Shown: piece after piece, positions 37,623-50,686 of the stretch
Layout: each line of letters opens with the position of its first letter
Numbering within the stretch: the stretch's first letter is position 1
NCBI GenBank assembly: GCA_037389465.1
Contig: JAZARR010000201.1
Coordinates: 1,178,001 to 1,242,000, forward strand
DNA from: Baylisascaris procyonis
Lineage: Eukaryota; Nematoda; Chromadorea; Rhabditida; Ascarididae
Direction: 5' to 3'
DNA: 64,000 nt
Notes under the pieces: generated by a model
Told to the model about the DNA's origin: nothing
Seen by the model: only the letters and a program-made list of their open reading frames with translations
Databases searched by the model: none
Translations under genes and position numbers: made by a program

Positions 37623-38242
37623 ATGTCAACTCGCGATAATATGTGCACACATTCGCTGATCATCGTCCTGCTTGCAATCGTTCCACTCATTGATGGTGAG
37701 CTAACCGCCGATGAACTGCTAGAGATTTGTCACGGCGAAAAGCCGTATTGCTTAAAGAAAGCTGAGCAGGTAAGTTTGCATTCACTCTTATAATATGCGC
37801 TTCCTTGAATGGCCAAGTGGCAGAGCTTTAGAGTGACGTGCGAATGATCTCGATTTCAATCCCAATCTTGTTTCTTTTATTTTTATATATACTGTAGAAA
37901 GTGGACAGAAATGGACAAAAATGCAGAAATGGACAAAAAATGCCAATCTTATTGTTGAAATCGTTTGTATATTAGGCTAATTCAGAGGAAATGTGATGAA
38001 AACATTTTTGAAGGGAATAAATTAAAAACATTTAAAAATCAAAAACTTTTCTATTGTATTTAAATGAGCAAAAAAAAAAAAATTACTTGACATATTTTCC
38101 GATCATTAATGAAATTCAAATTTTTTTTTTTAAATTTTCCTCATCAGAAGATGTAAAAATACGAAATTTCTTTTCTTTAAACACTCCCATATGAACATCT
38201 AATCATAAAGTTTAATTTTTTTTCTTCACCTATATTTCAGAT

Positions 38243-38273
<31 letters not shown>

Positions 38274-41093
38274 TTATGATGACGGAAAATATTGAGAAAT
38301 TTTTATAAAAAACTTGATAAACAATGAATGTATAAAATTGCAATATTTTTTCTCCATCATATGGCATCAAATATCTATTCATCGCCCTTTTCAGTTCTCT
38401 AAAATCCGGCAATATCTTTATTACTTATTTAATGATCGTGTTGTTTCCTTTTTTTCTTTCACTTCAAAAATGGTCGTTGCCTTTTTTCTAGTTTTTTTTT
38501 CTTCACTTTCCTTCGATATTTCTATCTTTTCCGGTTCCGTGATATCTTCAGCAATCCTTTCCGATTACAGTATATAAGTCCACTATTTAATTTCCGGTAA
38601 AATAAATGGAATAAATTAACATCCAATTTTTAAAAAAAATTCAGATATAGAAAAAAAAAATCCAAAAAAACACTAATTTCGATAGCTGATGTTCATAAAC
38701 AATAAGACAAAAGAGAGATCAAAGCAGGAAATTTGCAATCCACATACTTCGTCATATCGTTATGGTCATATTTGTCCATCTTCCCAATTAACACGTCATG
38801 AATCTGCTTATGTAACAAAAAAAACATTCAAAAATTATATTTTCTAATCACTAAAAAAAAACTCGACTAACATCCGTCATAAAGAAATGAATAAATCCTT
38901 CAATTATTTTAGCTGAAACATCCTCGGAGGAACATCCTTCACCTTTTTCATTAATAGAATCTCTTAGTTACGGTTAATTAGTTACGGTAATTTTTGTTAT
39001 AAGTTTTTCAGGGTGAATGCTACGGTAATACTATAAAAGCACAAACATTGAAGAAGATATGTCAATGTTCATGTGGTGCAATGCATCATCAACGAATACA
39101 AACTTGTTGTAAAACAATCGGTAAACAAGAGATGAGTTTTTGTTTACCACTATGCGCTTATAATACCACCGTTGAAGAAGTAAGACTTTTTAAGTGTTTC
39201 AAATATGCCAACAATATTTTTTAACAAAAATTCAGCTAATATTTTAAGGAAAAACTTTTTTATTTTTATATAAGAAAAAGCAAAGTCACCTTTTTTTCAC
39301 TAAATTTTTGGAAAAAATTCAAAAAATTTACGAATTTGCAAAAAAAAGTCACCTTTTTTTAAAGACGATTATTGAGAGAAAAATAATAATTTATGAAATA
39401 AAGGAAATAAAATATAGAAATCAAATAAAATTTAATAAATCATTACGTTTAGCTTCTTGCTAAAAAAAATTTAGCAAAACTTTCGAATCACTTAACTCAA
39501 ATTGTGATGGGAATTTGTAAGTATACTTCTTATAAAATTGGCTAATCTTTAGTCTCACTTTTCTTACAAAGTTTTTTTTTTTTTTTTACATTGCCTGTGC
39601 AAATCATTTCAAAATCAGATCCACGCGTAAATTGAATAAAAATTAACATCCCATTGTTATATGTGAAATTCGGCTTCAAATACAAATTCCTTTCCTTTTC
39701 CGGCTCTAACCTAGCTCTTCTAAAAAGCACATATTGTGCTTTAACCCGGTTTTTTTTTTCTCAAAAAACCTTATACTTATTGGCGTGATATTTCAGTTAA
39801 GTAGTACTCTTGGTTTCAAATGTGTCTCACAGCTAACAACTTGGGCATATTGTGCTGCGGATGCAAACGATAATGTTGCATGTTGCAAGGAAAAAGGTAT
39901 ATGAGATACCGTAAAAGCTAAAATAAAAACCCCTATGACATATTTTCATAACATTAGCCGAAGAACTAAACCTCATGCCAAAGAAATTTGCGGCAAAGCA
40001 TTCTTTAAATCTATGCTTAAAACGAGTACCTATCATATCAATGGCCAATGGATGAGAAAAGCAATACCAACCCATCCCCGTGCCCCTACCTCGGTTCCCC
40101 TTCCGCTCCTCCATCTTCCTCTTCTCTCTTTTTTTTTTATGAATGCTGCATTAGAATGAAATAAATTAATTGAAACTACTAAAAAAAAAAATTTATTTCT
40201 AGCCCATAAATTACTATTACATCGTTCTAAGTCTCCTCTTCTCAACTCAACAATCCTAATAGAAGCAAAATATTCATTTATTTATAACATCAAGCATTAT
40301 AAATGAAATCATTTTCGAAAATAAAATATTACCGAATTTGTTATTTAAAAATAAAAATTAAAAAAAAAATTATCAACAATTTCTGCTTATAACAATTTTT
40401 GAATAAATACATTCAATGTGATAATAATTGTAAATACTGGCATAAATCTAAACGAATTCATTTCAGGAGTCGCATCAAATTGTCTCAGTTTTTGTAAAGG
40501 TGATGTGCCAACATGTGATCTACAAAGTATATTCTCATATCAACCATGTCTTAAAGATATCAAAGCGATTATTCAATGTCAGGTATTGATCTCGTACTAA
40601 CTATTCACTAATGGTACTTGTCTAGACTATCATATAACTTTCAGTAGATATTTTGATCTACGAAGAATTTTCGAATCCAACGATTGTGGCAGAGTGGTTG
40701 AGGAGGAAGGAAGGGAAAGGGAGGAGGAAATTTCGTGGGATTTTATAGCCACGCATAATAAGTAGTTCCTGACCAATGCTAATCGATTTATTCATAGGGA
40801 GATTTCAATTGCAGCCACTCTTCCATATACAATAGAGGCTATTACTAATATCTTTTTATGGTACTTTTGATTTCCAAATAAAAATTTTTGAATATTTTGG
40901 AAGAAAAAGGAATTTTTGTAGACTTTTTTCTTCACTCTTTGAAAATTCAATGTTTATTTTTTTTCAAATTTTTTAATTAAATAGTTTGAATTTTTTTGAG
41001 TGATATATCTATTTCCAGGTTGAAAATCTTAGTGCTAAACCACGCTATGATCCCGAATGGATTGCTCGATGCGATTGGGATGCAAGTGATTGA
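37623..41093 (+). CDS. Secreted DB-module protein
   Basis: Five exons in phase: 37623-37769, 39012-39179, 39797-39896, 40467-40582 and 41019-41093, giving 201 residues. The ATG directly follows TATTCGATAG, a likely spliced-leader acceptor. Residues 1-27 are a signal peptide (SLIIVLLAIVPLIDG core). Exons 2-4 form one DB module, the nematode-specific Cys domain: TCCKTIGKQEMSFCLPLCAY, then FKCVSQLTTWAYCA, NVACCKEKGVASNCLSFCKG and YQPCLKDIKAIIQC. The C-x-C-x-C knot before it (CQCSCGAMHH) is also typical. Such proteins are extracellular, often made by epidermis or glia, with no known enzymatic activity. A polyadenylation signal AATAAA lies 70 bases after the stop (41163). Introns 1 and 2 contain exons of a gene on the other strand. 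Confidence 0.9.
37805..37868 (+). other. tRNA-like remnant in DB gene intron 1
   Basis: TGGCCAAGTGG at 37813 fits a Pol III A box and GATTTCAATCC at about 37852 approximates a B box with the right spacing. The stems are poorly conserved, so a functional tRNA is unlikely; a tRNA-derived SINE head or pseudogene is more probable. A 19-bp near-repeat (GAAATGGACAAAAATGC) follows at about 37908-37945. Confidence 0.35.
38241..38275. repeat. (ATTT)n microsatellite
   Basis: Tetranucleotide array in DB intron 1, just 3' of the interleaved gene's stop. Confidence 0.95.
38421..39719 (-). CDS. Unrecognised gene interleaved antisense with the DB gene (partial)
   Basis: Four minus-strand exons with protein-like codon use: 39719-39595, 38962-38872, 38803-38748 and 38556-38421 (stop TAA). 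The last three join in phase with AG acceptors and GT donors. Exon 1 joins them only through a GC donor (CACAG|GCAATG) and a poor acceptor, so that link is weaker. Visible text: NLYLKPNFTYNNGMLIFIQF and GSDFEMIC; EDVSAKIIEGFIHFFMTD; IHDVLIGKMDKYDHNDMTK; and a Lys/Glu-rich tail ending KETTRSLNK. There is no signal peptide, and a charged tail suggests an intracellular protein. Exons 2-4 lie in DB intron 1 and exon 1 in DB intron 2, so the two genes interlock. 5' exons are missing; a piece near 40245-40215 (IVELRRGDLERC) may belong. I do not recognise the family. Confidence 0.55.
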
Positions 41094-41455
41094 AAAAAAA
41101 AAAGAAAAAAAGAAATTGCTTTACCTATTGGAATGTAATATAGAATCTCTATGAGCATAAAAAATAAAAACATTACATTTTATTCAACGAGCAAATAGAG
41201 CAAATATACAATTATCAAAAATTTTCTGAATCAATATAATACCGTAATAATATAGTATCGTATCGTTGTAGTCTTACAGTATCAAAATCAACAAGACCGC
41301 ATAAAATACATATTGGCCATATATACATATTAGCGCATGATGAGAGTTGACTACTATTTACTCATCGAACATGAATAGAAATTGAATGGAATTGAAATTA
41401 AATTAATTCAATTTCAACAATTTAGAGATATCGCACGATAAAGGCGATTCGATTC

Positions 41456-44400
41456 TTATGAATCAATGTCATCGAGATAATATGTCATATATCGTTGCAT
41501 TATTTCATCCACTGCTTTTGTGCTGCAATAGATGAAGAATATTAGATTTGACAACAATTTTTCCCATTTTTCCCATTTCGTCTTGCCCGTGTAGGTGGGT
41601 AAGCTCAACTCTTTCATTGCATATAAAATAGCGAAGCATATTCGTTTCGCTACAAATCAATATACTCTTTGTTGCAAGTTTGTTTCTTAATATAGAAGAG
41701 ATGAGCTGTCCCAAGGGGGGGGGGGGGGAGGAGCAGGAGGGATGGAGGGGAGGATGGTATATTAAGAGGAAGTAAAAGAATAGGAACAGGAACGTCGGAT
41801 GGTTGTGATGTTTTATTTGGATGCAAAATAGATAAATATATTTTTTATAAAATATAATAGATAAATTCTATGTTTATTTCCTTATATAAGATAGATGATA
41901 AAGTAAGTATTATGATCACTATTATAAATATTATCAATTATCAGTCACTATAACTGATTATCAATTTATCAGTTGTTAAATTATGACAGTTTTCTTAAAA
42001 AATATCAAAATTAATTGAAAAATTTTTCTTAAATATTGGATAAAAATCGAATTTACGAAAAAAAAATTTTACTAAAACCAATTAAATATTCAAAAAAAAG
42101 TTAAAAATTCAATGGAATAAATTATATTAGTCTAAAATAATTTTTCATCAACAAAAAAAAATGCAAAAAAAGAACTAATTCTATTTATTTATATTTTCGC
42201 TTGCATTTATCTCATCAAATAGTTTCACACTATTACTCTCAATTTTTATATCAACATATTAAAATAATTTATTTTATATAAAAAATAACTAATAAATAGC
42301 TTACTCATTATTATCAAATTTTCCATTTAATACAGCGATTTGTTTTTCGGCTCTTAAAAGTGATCTCTTCATCTTTGTTAATAAATTCCGATAGTGTTCC
42401 TTCACCTAAAATATTTCATATTTGAATAGATAATCCCCTAATGAGGGATATCGAATAAAGCCATCCTATCGGATAAAATATTTGAATGACTGTCCCATGT
42501 CGGATAAAAACCGCCCTATATCCGATCCTGATATCCTTAAATGATCTTGATTAATCTCCTAAAGATATCCTTAAATGAATAATGGACTGCAAAATGCATG
42601 AATTTTAAAGAACACAACTATTTCTGTTTAATCTAGTCTAGAAGAAAAAAAAATTCACAACTATTGCAAAAAATTAACGAATAACTTTCAGCGAAAAGAA
42701 AATATTTATATGTTCCGCCTTAAAATTTCAAAATTTCCAAATTATGCATAAATCGTTAGATTTATTCGTTCGAACGGAAACAAAATTTCTTTAATTCAGA
42801 AACTTGGAACATATAAATGACTATAATTAGAATTACACTATTCATTTTTTTCTCATTTCAATTTTCAGAATTTTTTTTTTTAAATTATATATTTATAAAA
42901 TTTCGAAATTTACTTATTATAGAGTCAATGAAACTTATAAGATATATGAAGCTAAAATAATTTAAGTGAAGATAAGAGAAATAAATAAATAAAACTATTA
43001 CAAGATAAGACTAAATAATGATATAAGAAAAAAATATTGAGTTATAAGAAAATATCACGCGTAACCTTGTGAATTTCGATATCTCGATTTCGAATCGCTG
43101 TCTCTAGCTTCTTAACTTCATCGATCATATTCGTATCACTATTTCCGTTTGATTTTCTGTAAAAAAAATCCAGAAATAAAAAAAAAATAAAGCGAAATTA
43201 GAAAAATGGACGAATAAAATAAATAATAAACATTCAATAAACTTTTTCTTTTATTCAAATTGATCAACTTAACGATTGCACAGATTGAAATCTATTATTT
43301 TCCAATTTTTCAACATTTTTTTGGAATTTTCAAATTTTCCACTTTCTAATTTTTCAAGCATCCACTGCAATCATATTTGTGTTACATTTTTCTAATTCTT
43401 TTAGAAAAAAGTAATGGAAACTCTCTTAGCAATATGCAAATGGTCGATCATCGTAATAATTTCAGTCGAAAATTTAAGAAAACAATAAAATTTTTTCAAA
43501 ATTTTTCTCGAATATTTTAGGGAATTCATAAAATAAAACCAAATTCAAATAATTATTTTAAAAAAAAGAATAAATATTACTCATATACCTCATTTACATA
43601 TTAAATTTGCATATTAAATATATACCTTATATCAGCTAAATGTTGTAGCGCACGATCACGTTCCCATTTCAGTTTCTCAATGCTCAAATTTGTCTCGTCT
43701 TCCTTTTTGTGAAACTCGCTCTTCAGTGAATTTAATTCGATCAAAAGTTCTTCTTTCGATTTCAAAGTATCCAATATCGATTCATTGCGACGTTTCAATT
43801 GTATTTCCGCATCATTTAATTTACGTCGTAAATCTAAAATTAAATATTCAAAACTTTCAATTAATTTCTATTATTATTTTAATTTCATTTAATTATATTT
43901 TCCGTTATGATCAAGCAGTATTTTAAAAAAAAAAATTGCTAATGTGCGAAATAAATAAACTAAAGTGTTAAGGAGCACATATATGAGTTAAATTTGATTC
44001 TCATTGTAAACTCTCTTAGCATAGAGCACGCATAACTATAATAAGGTGACTGTAAACAATTACGATTTTTGTTGGGCTATTTAAAATGAAGTAAGTATAA
44101 AAAAATAAAGAATAAATATTGATTTTTAAGCGTTAAATAAACTTAAATTTGAGTGTTAAACTGAGGAAATAATGAGACGATTAGTGCAAAAGAGTGATTA
44201 TAAACAGATTTAGAGATTCCTTCAAATCTCACTCAAAAAAAAAACAAAAAATAAAAAATGGAAGATAAATAATAATTCTAGAGATGATTTGTAATCGAAA
44301 AAGATGGGAAGAAAAGCGAAAGAATTTTTTTAAGATCTGCAGTATTTTAAAAGGGAAACACAGAATCGGCGATAGATATGAGAAAATTTCCACCAAAATT

Positions 44401-47400
44401 TAATGGATTCACAGATTTTTTATTATTTATAAAGAGTGAAAATAAACAACTTTAATCATTTTTTAATAATTTACTTCAAAATAAAATAATTAATGAAAAT
44501 GATTCAAAACAATATGTAATATTTTAAGTGTATAATTTTCATCGGCAAGAGAGCTGTAACTATTTGGTATATAGGATCGCTTTTTTTTTATAAACAAACG
44601 CTACCTTATAATAATCGAGATTCACGCATTATCACATTTTATGATATAACGCTGCTAAGTTTTTAGAATTTTGTTGTCAACGTTGCGATTTTATAATAAA
44701 ATACCTGACTAGGTATCATGAAATAAATTCATCTTGTAAGATTTTTCGATGAGAAAGTAGGACATTCGATGGTTGAGATTGAAGTCTCTATTATAGTCAT
44801 GCTTCAGTCCCATTATTATTTTAATGTAAAAATATTTGCATAATGGTTACTTTAAATATGAGCATAAATTCAAATTTTATAAGCAACACCGTACCACTTT
44901 GATATTAAAGCCCCTCCCCTCCTTGTTTATCAGTAGGAAATATATAAAATCGAAATTAAGCGCTAAAATTATAGGTGAATCGAATCGACGATCAATGGAA
45001 AACTAATAAATAACCTTCGACGAGTTGATCTTTTTTTGCAATAGTCTCATCGATTTTATTTAATTTCTTATCGATAAGCAATGATTGAGTGAAGAGTTGA
45101 TCGGTTAATGAATTCTCGCGTGCCATTGATTCACCATCCGATGTGAGTTTCTCTTTTTGAAGACGCTTTATTTCACTATAATATATTAGATTTTTTTTTT
45201 TTAAATATATATATATTTTTAAATGTATTTTTTCCGAGAAAAATTTCAAGTTTTCCGTTTTTTTTAGCAAAGGAAATGAAAGATTTATGAAAATAGAATT
45301 AGTTTTAAGCCTTCCTCCGACTGTATTAAAAAAATCTTTTGTAAGTCTCGAAAATATGAATGATAGTTCTGACGCTCGAAAAAAATTCTTTTGATCTCGA
45401 TTGCCGAAATTGACTAAGACCCAAATATTCTAATCTCATCATCCCCTTCTCTCCTTTTCGATGAGAAATTTTCCAATCATTGAATTTTTTCGAGAGAAAA
45501 ATTTCACTAATGAAAATTGAAAAAAAAATTCGAAAATTTTAATTTTAATTTTGAATTTTATTTAACTGAAACTTAAAAATTCAAATTCATATAAAATTCA
45601 AAGTTCAAAATAAAATTTAATTATTTTCAGAGAATTTCTGGTCATCAAAATATATATTTAAAAATGAGAGCATAAAATAATAAAAATAATGAATCACCTA
45701 ATCAAAATCACATAATGTATTGGTCACAAATATTTGTCAAAGCTTAATGTAGAGCAAAACAATAGCAAACTATTCAACTTCTACCTTATTATCACAATCT
45801 AATGGTCATCTATCAAATCAAATGAGAACCAAATGATAGTGACCGGAAGTAATATCACCTTATCAATGACCATTACTTTTCATACTATCATAAATATTCA
45901 CATTCATTACTTTGTCACCTGTAGAATAATAAAACATATTTTAAGTTGATCTACGAAAGTATAAAAAAACGAGTAAAGTGATTTGCCTGAATCCTCTGAA
46001 GCAATGCGAATTTTGACAGCAAAATTGCAAATTTTTATTTGAATTTAATTTTTTTAAATTTATCGATCGATTGATTTTCTTTATCCTTTCCATATCAGTT
46101 AAAAAATCTTATTATGGTATTTATTCATCGAATGAAGTTCAATGAGATATAACGAACCTTTTTAAGTGTTCTTTTTCAGCATTTGCGAATTCCATATTTT
46201 TACGATAATGTTCCACATCCATTGACAATCTATAAATTTTGATAGAACATGAGGAATATGAAACTTATGCAGAAAAAATTATCGATTGGACTTATACACA
46301 AAATATTATTGGGCACATAGCCAATTTTTTTTTTGAAACATGGATTTACTTATGCTTTAGTATGTAATTCAATTTCTCTTAAAGATGAATTAATTTATGC
46401 TTAGTATGTATACGTGCAAGATGGGAAATTATGCCAACATGTTGAAAAACGCATATATGATCAGATTTCAAATTTTTTTTTTAAATTTAATTTCAAATTT
46501 TACTTATAATTTAGGAAAGTTTATTTTGTTATTAAAAAAAATTTTCATAAGTAAATATAAAAAGGGGAAGAAAAATTTGATGAACTCATAAAATCGTTTG
46601 CTACTCGAAAGACTATATAGAAGAGAAGATATTTCACTCGTTTGCAGTTGGGTTCGATAAACATATATCCTGATATAGTAGCACACTTTTCCCATCCCTT
46701 CCCGCGACCCTTACCCCCTCCCCTCGCCCAAATTACAACGCAATGTTTGGCATTCCTAAAACTATTGAAGCAATAAACATCATAATTTTTGAGACATCTT
46801 CGATCAAAAATCTAATAATTTAGGATAGAATTGAATAATTTTAAATTGCAACGCTTATCACTAAGTTGGATTATTATTACTTCAATGGAATAATAATATA
46901 ATTACTTAATAATTACTATAATTATCACAACAGTTATAATAGTTACTCAATAATATAATTATTACAACAATCATATAGCTTACTGTTGAAGATGAATAGC
47001 AGAACGTGTACCACTTAATGTACGTTCAAGGATCTCTGTTTCAAGGTGTTGTATTCTATTATCGTTTTCAAATTGTCGTCTTTCAAATTCCTCGTGTAGT
47101 TGATGATATCGTTCGTTGAGTGATCGATAGCGTTCTCGAAGGATATCGATTTCACTTTCATTATTCCCATCCTCAACATTTTTTCTGAAATTATCCCATA
47201 TAATAAAGTATTCATATCGGTTTATTAATGATATAAATTATTATTATGTTATCCTCTCATATTATATTTGGGCTTTTAATTCTCTTAGAACGATTATAAT
47301 TGACGATATTTAGAAATTGTTCATTCGAACTTGAACATATTCAATGATTCCAAGGAAGCTAACCATTAAAAAAATTGAAAATACCGTATAGCATCGAATA

Positions 47401-48487
47401 AAACCCCCCACTTTCAAAATATTCTGAGATATTAAACGATATTCAATCGATATCTTAAAATATTGCGGAAATGATATCCTAAAAAGCTGTTAAAGCTCCC
47501 AATAGAACTATAGAAATAAATAGCTATCTCAATTTTCGTGCTGAAATACAGTAATCAACGAAGATTGTGAGGGTATTAGTGAATTTCCTAGATGTTCTAG
47601 CCATAGATGACTATCGATTCTATCGATTTCTCTGCCCATAGGTAACTAGTTACCAATAATTAGCGATATACCTATTAGGTTTTGGTTTTTTCACCGAAAA
47701 TTTGAAAAATTCTTGCACAATTCCATATCAACTACGAGAAGAAATCACTTAATGACGCATAAAAATTCCGCCTGATTTCGAGCAATCTCATAGATTTTAT
47801 CCACCAATTGCGCTATGAATTACATTAATAAAATGAGAAATGAAAGCAATAAATAGACCTATGTACGATGAGTACATCGTCGATTAATTTATTAATTTGC
47901 TCCTCATAAGTGTCTCGTATTTGTATTTCACGTTCTTCATTTTCTCTCTTAATTTTGCGTAATTCGGCATTTTTTTCGACGATTTGTCTTTGAAATTGAA
48001 TTCGTTGTTCTTCCAGTTGCTCATTTTCAAGTTTAAATTTTTCCATTTCGAATGTTAATAAATCGAAATTCTGAAAGAATATTAAAATTATTTAGTGTAA
48101 AATATAATGAAATTATTTGTTGCATAATATATCAATAAGTGGAAAAATCTTATTGAATCGAACTATTAAATGTACTACGAAATTGAAAAAAAAAAGGGTC
48201 TATGCAAGCACAATACAATTTGAAAAGGAGATTCCATTCATGTATGAGGGGGAAGAATGGGAGGACACTATATAGGCAATACCCCCCTCTCTTCATCAAT
48301 AACTTTGTTGATCCTTATGTGAGGTTATGAGTACCTGATGAACGAAATCCTCGACCTAAAGAAGCGTATTACAAAATTTAATATTCAAAAAATAAATAAA
48401 AAACATAAATTACGAATGAGCATTAATTAGCGCACAATGTGACGCCATGTTCATTATGAAGTATCATCAATTAAAATCAATATTATA

Positions 48488-48564
<77 letters not shown>

Positions 48565-49003
48565 TTTACTTATTTATTTATAAACAAACATTGCGATATT
48601 GTTCATCGAGTTGCTCTTTGATCTGCTTAATCCGTTGTTCACTTTCCGCCGTATATGATTGAAAATTAGCGATTGCTGCGTTTTTGGCTTCACGTAATTT
48701 TTCCGTTTCAACGATATAATGCCTTTCTTCCGCATCGTTTTTCTTCTCCAACTGCAAAACAGTACAGATTTAAATCCTATAAAGTATTATCTTTGCATAC
48801 CTATGAAACTTTATATATTGAAAATGCATAAGTTATAATTAAATAATATCTGTCTTAAAGACTCGATTTTTTAAATATTATTTAAAAACTAGTGCGATTT
48901 TTTCCTCATATTAAATCCTAAGCAATCTTCCATTTAAAATATATTAAAAGAAATTGAACAGTAACAATACTTTGGATTTTATATACATATGAACAACATC
49001 GCG

Positions 49004-49100
<97 letters not shown>

Positions 49101-49132
49101 TTTGTTTATTTATTTTTTATTTATTTACTCAT

Positions 49133-49164
<32 letters not shown>

Positions 49165-49337
49165 AGGTGGGGCTACCTAAAAAGACTTACAACTTTATAT
49201 GCCTTTTTTAAGTGCTCGTAATCGTTAGATAATTGAGCGTACTTTTCCTTTAGCATGCTATAGCTATGAGGCGCATCCGAAATCAAATATTCACTTGAAA
49301 TCGCTTGATTCGACTCGTTGATGCTTATCGTAGCCAT
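41456..49337 (-). CDS. Coiled-coil protein, 480 residues
   Basis: Eleven exons agree in phase: 49337-49191, 48751-48590, 48355-48335, 48070-47859, 47184-46984, 46229-46158, 45175-45015, 43833-43626, 43156-43066, 42405-42305 and 41522-41456. From about residue 25 to the end the product is almost all heptad-rich helix (for example MLKEKYAQLSNDYEHLKKAY, EIDILRERYRSLNERYHQL, LLIELNSLKSEFHKKEDE) with very few Pro or Gly. No kinase, motor, CH or GRIP domain is visible. Such proteins are typically centrosomal, ciliary or Golgi scaffolds; I cannot choose. The ATG directly follows ATCACAG, which may be a spliced-leader acceptor. A second open frame overlaps the start. Introns carry long AT and TTTA arrays. 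The gene converges on the DB gene. Confidence 0.85.
41715..41728. repeat. Poly-G tract
   Basis: Fourteen G followed by purine-rich GGAGCAGGAGGGATGGAGGGG, in the last intron of the coiled-coil gene (poly-C in its transcript). Confidence 0.95.
48491..48560. repeat. (AT)n microsatellite, 70 bp
   Basis: Uninterrupted, in the intron between exons 2 and 3 of the coiled-coil gene, ending 30 bases from the exon 2 donor. Confidence 0.98.
49010..49163. repeat. Compound (TA)n-(TTTA)n microsatellite
   Basis: About 55 bases of TA run straight into about 100 bases of TTTA with few interruptions, in intron 1 of the coiled-coil gene. Confidence 0.97.
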
Positions 49338-49836
49338 CTGTGATTTCATTTAGATCCTTTAGCACCTCTTTATTTTCTTTTATTCTTTCCAATATTTTTC
49401 TGCAAAATGATTCCATTCTAAAATGGAAAAATGTTTCTAAGATTTACCCTACCTCAAGGGTAAATTATATTTGAATTTTTTATTTTGCGGCATGGCGAAT
49501 AATTTAAGTAAACTATATCTATAAAATTTTTTCTTCTATGAGGAAAATGTTATGAATAGAATCGACAAAAAATATAAGTATCGCATCAAGTATTAGTATT
49601 ATTATATGATAGAAGTTTGCAAATTCTCTGAATAAATTTGATCATTAATTTGGAATGAAGGTCGGGAATTCATATTCCCCTCATGTTCCCCTTAATTCAA
49701 ACATATACGATGCTACATCTCAATCCATCTATAGACTCCAAAATGTTAAACACTCACATCTCAAAAGCTAACAACGTTAATCACCTATATTAAATAAACG
49801 ACTAGACAAGAATTCAACCAAAGATACAAAATTAAA

Positions 49837-49900
49837 GGGATTGGTGGGGGGGAGGGGTGGGGGGAGAGGGGGGAGGGGGTGAAGATGTAGGGAAGAGGGA
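49837..49900 (+). repeat. G-rich purine tract with G-quadruplex potential
   Basis: At least five runs of four or more G on the plus strand within 45 bases, then GA-rich sequence. It lies 500 bases upstream of the coiled-coil gene's start. Confidence 0.8.
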
Positions 49901-50686
49901 AAATAGTTGTAAAGAACAACAGATACATTTCTTAGAAACCCCATGTGGTATTCGGAAGGTGCATAATTGACATATTTCTAGTATTACATAAACGCCAATC
50001 AAACATTTAAAAAAAGGTCACCTCTCTAATATTTACATGAAGTGGTCATTCGTCTAATACACTTAAAAACGAGGATGCTCCATAATATGAATATTAGAAG
50101 TAGAAAGATTAAGTGTGGATACTAGACCACTACATGCTTTTTTTTGAAAACTAAATGATGGCCCCATAATGGATAACGATTGGAATATTATTTAAAAAAA
50201 AAATTGGTATAAAACAATAAAAATAATAGAAAAAAAAATTGATATTTTATAGATCCCCTTTAATAAAATTAAGTAGATGTTGACGAACATAAATGATTAT
50301 AAGCTTGATTCTAAAAATCCCCTCTGAATCATATCTAATGATATCGATCGCTATATAGCTTTGCATTCGCAATTTGAAGAATGTAAAATCATATGCATAC
50401 ACGGAACGATGATTGACAAAAATGTGTAATAAATCGACTAACTGCACAAATATGGACAAACCTTTAAGAAGAGAAAGGAGGAGGAAGAAGAAATTGGGAA
50501 GGGAGAGGGTAAGGGAGATGGGGAAGAGAAAGGGACAGGATGTACTCAGAGCATATTACGGGAAGGTTGCAAAATAATAGGAAATCAAAGAAAACTGTGC
50601 GTCATTTGCGATTGCATAAATTGAAGCATCGATACGTAGCCATGGAGAGTGCGTTAATGGACGGCTAGCCGCTTGCCATTCGCTCG

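Noticed and set aside
48447..48662. 71-codon plus frame with Ile-Tyr repeats
   Set aside because: Translated AT array running into the antisense of coiled-coil exon 2.
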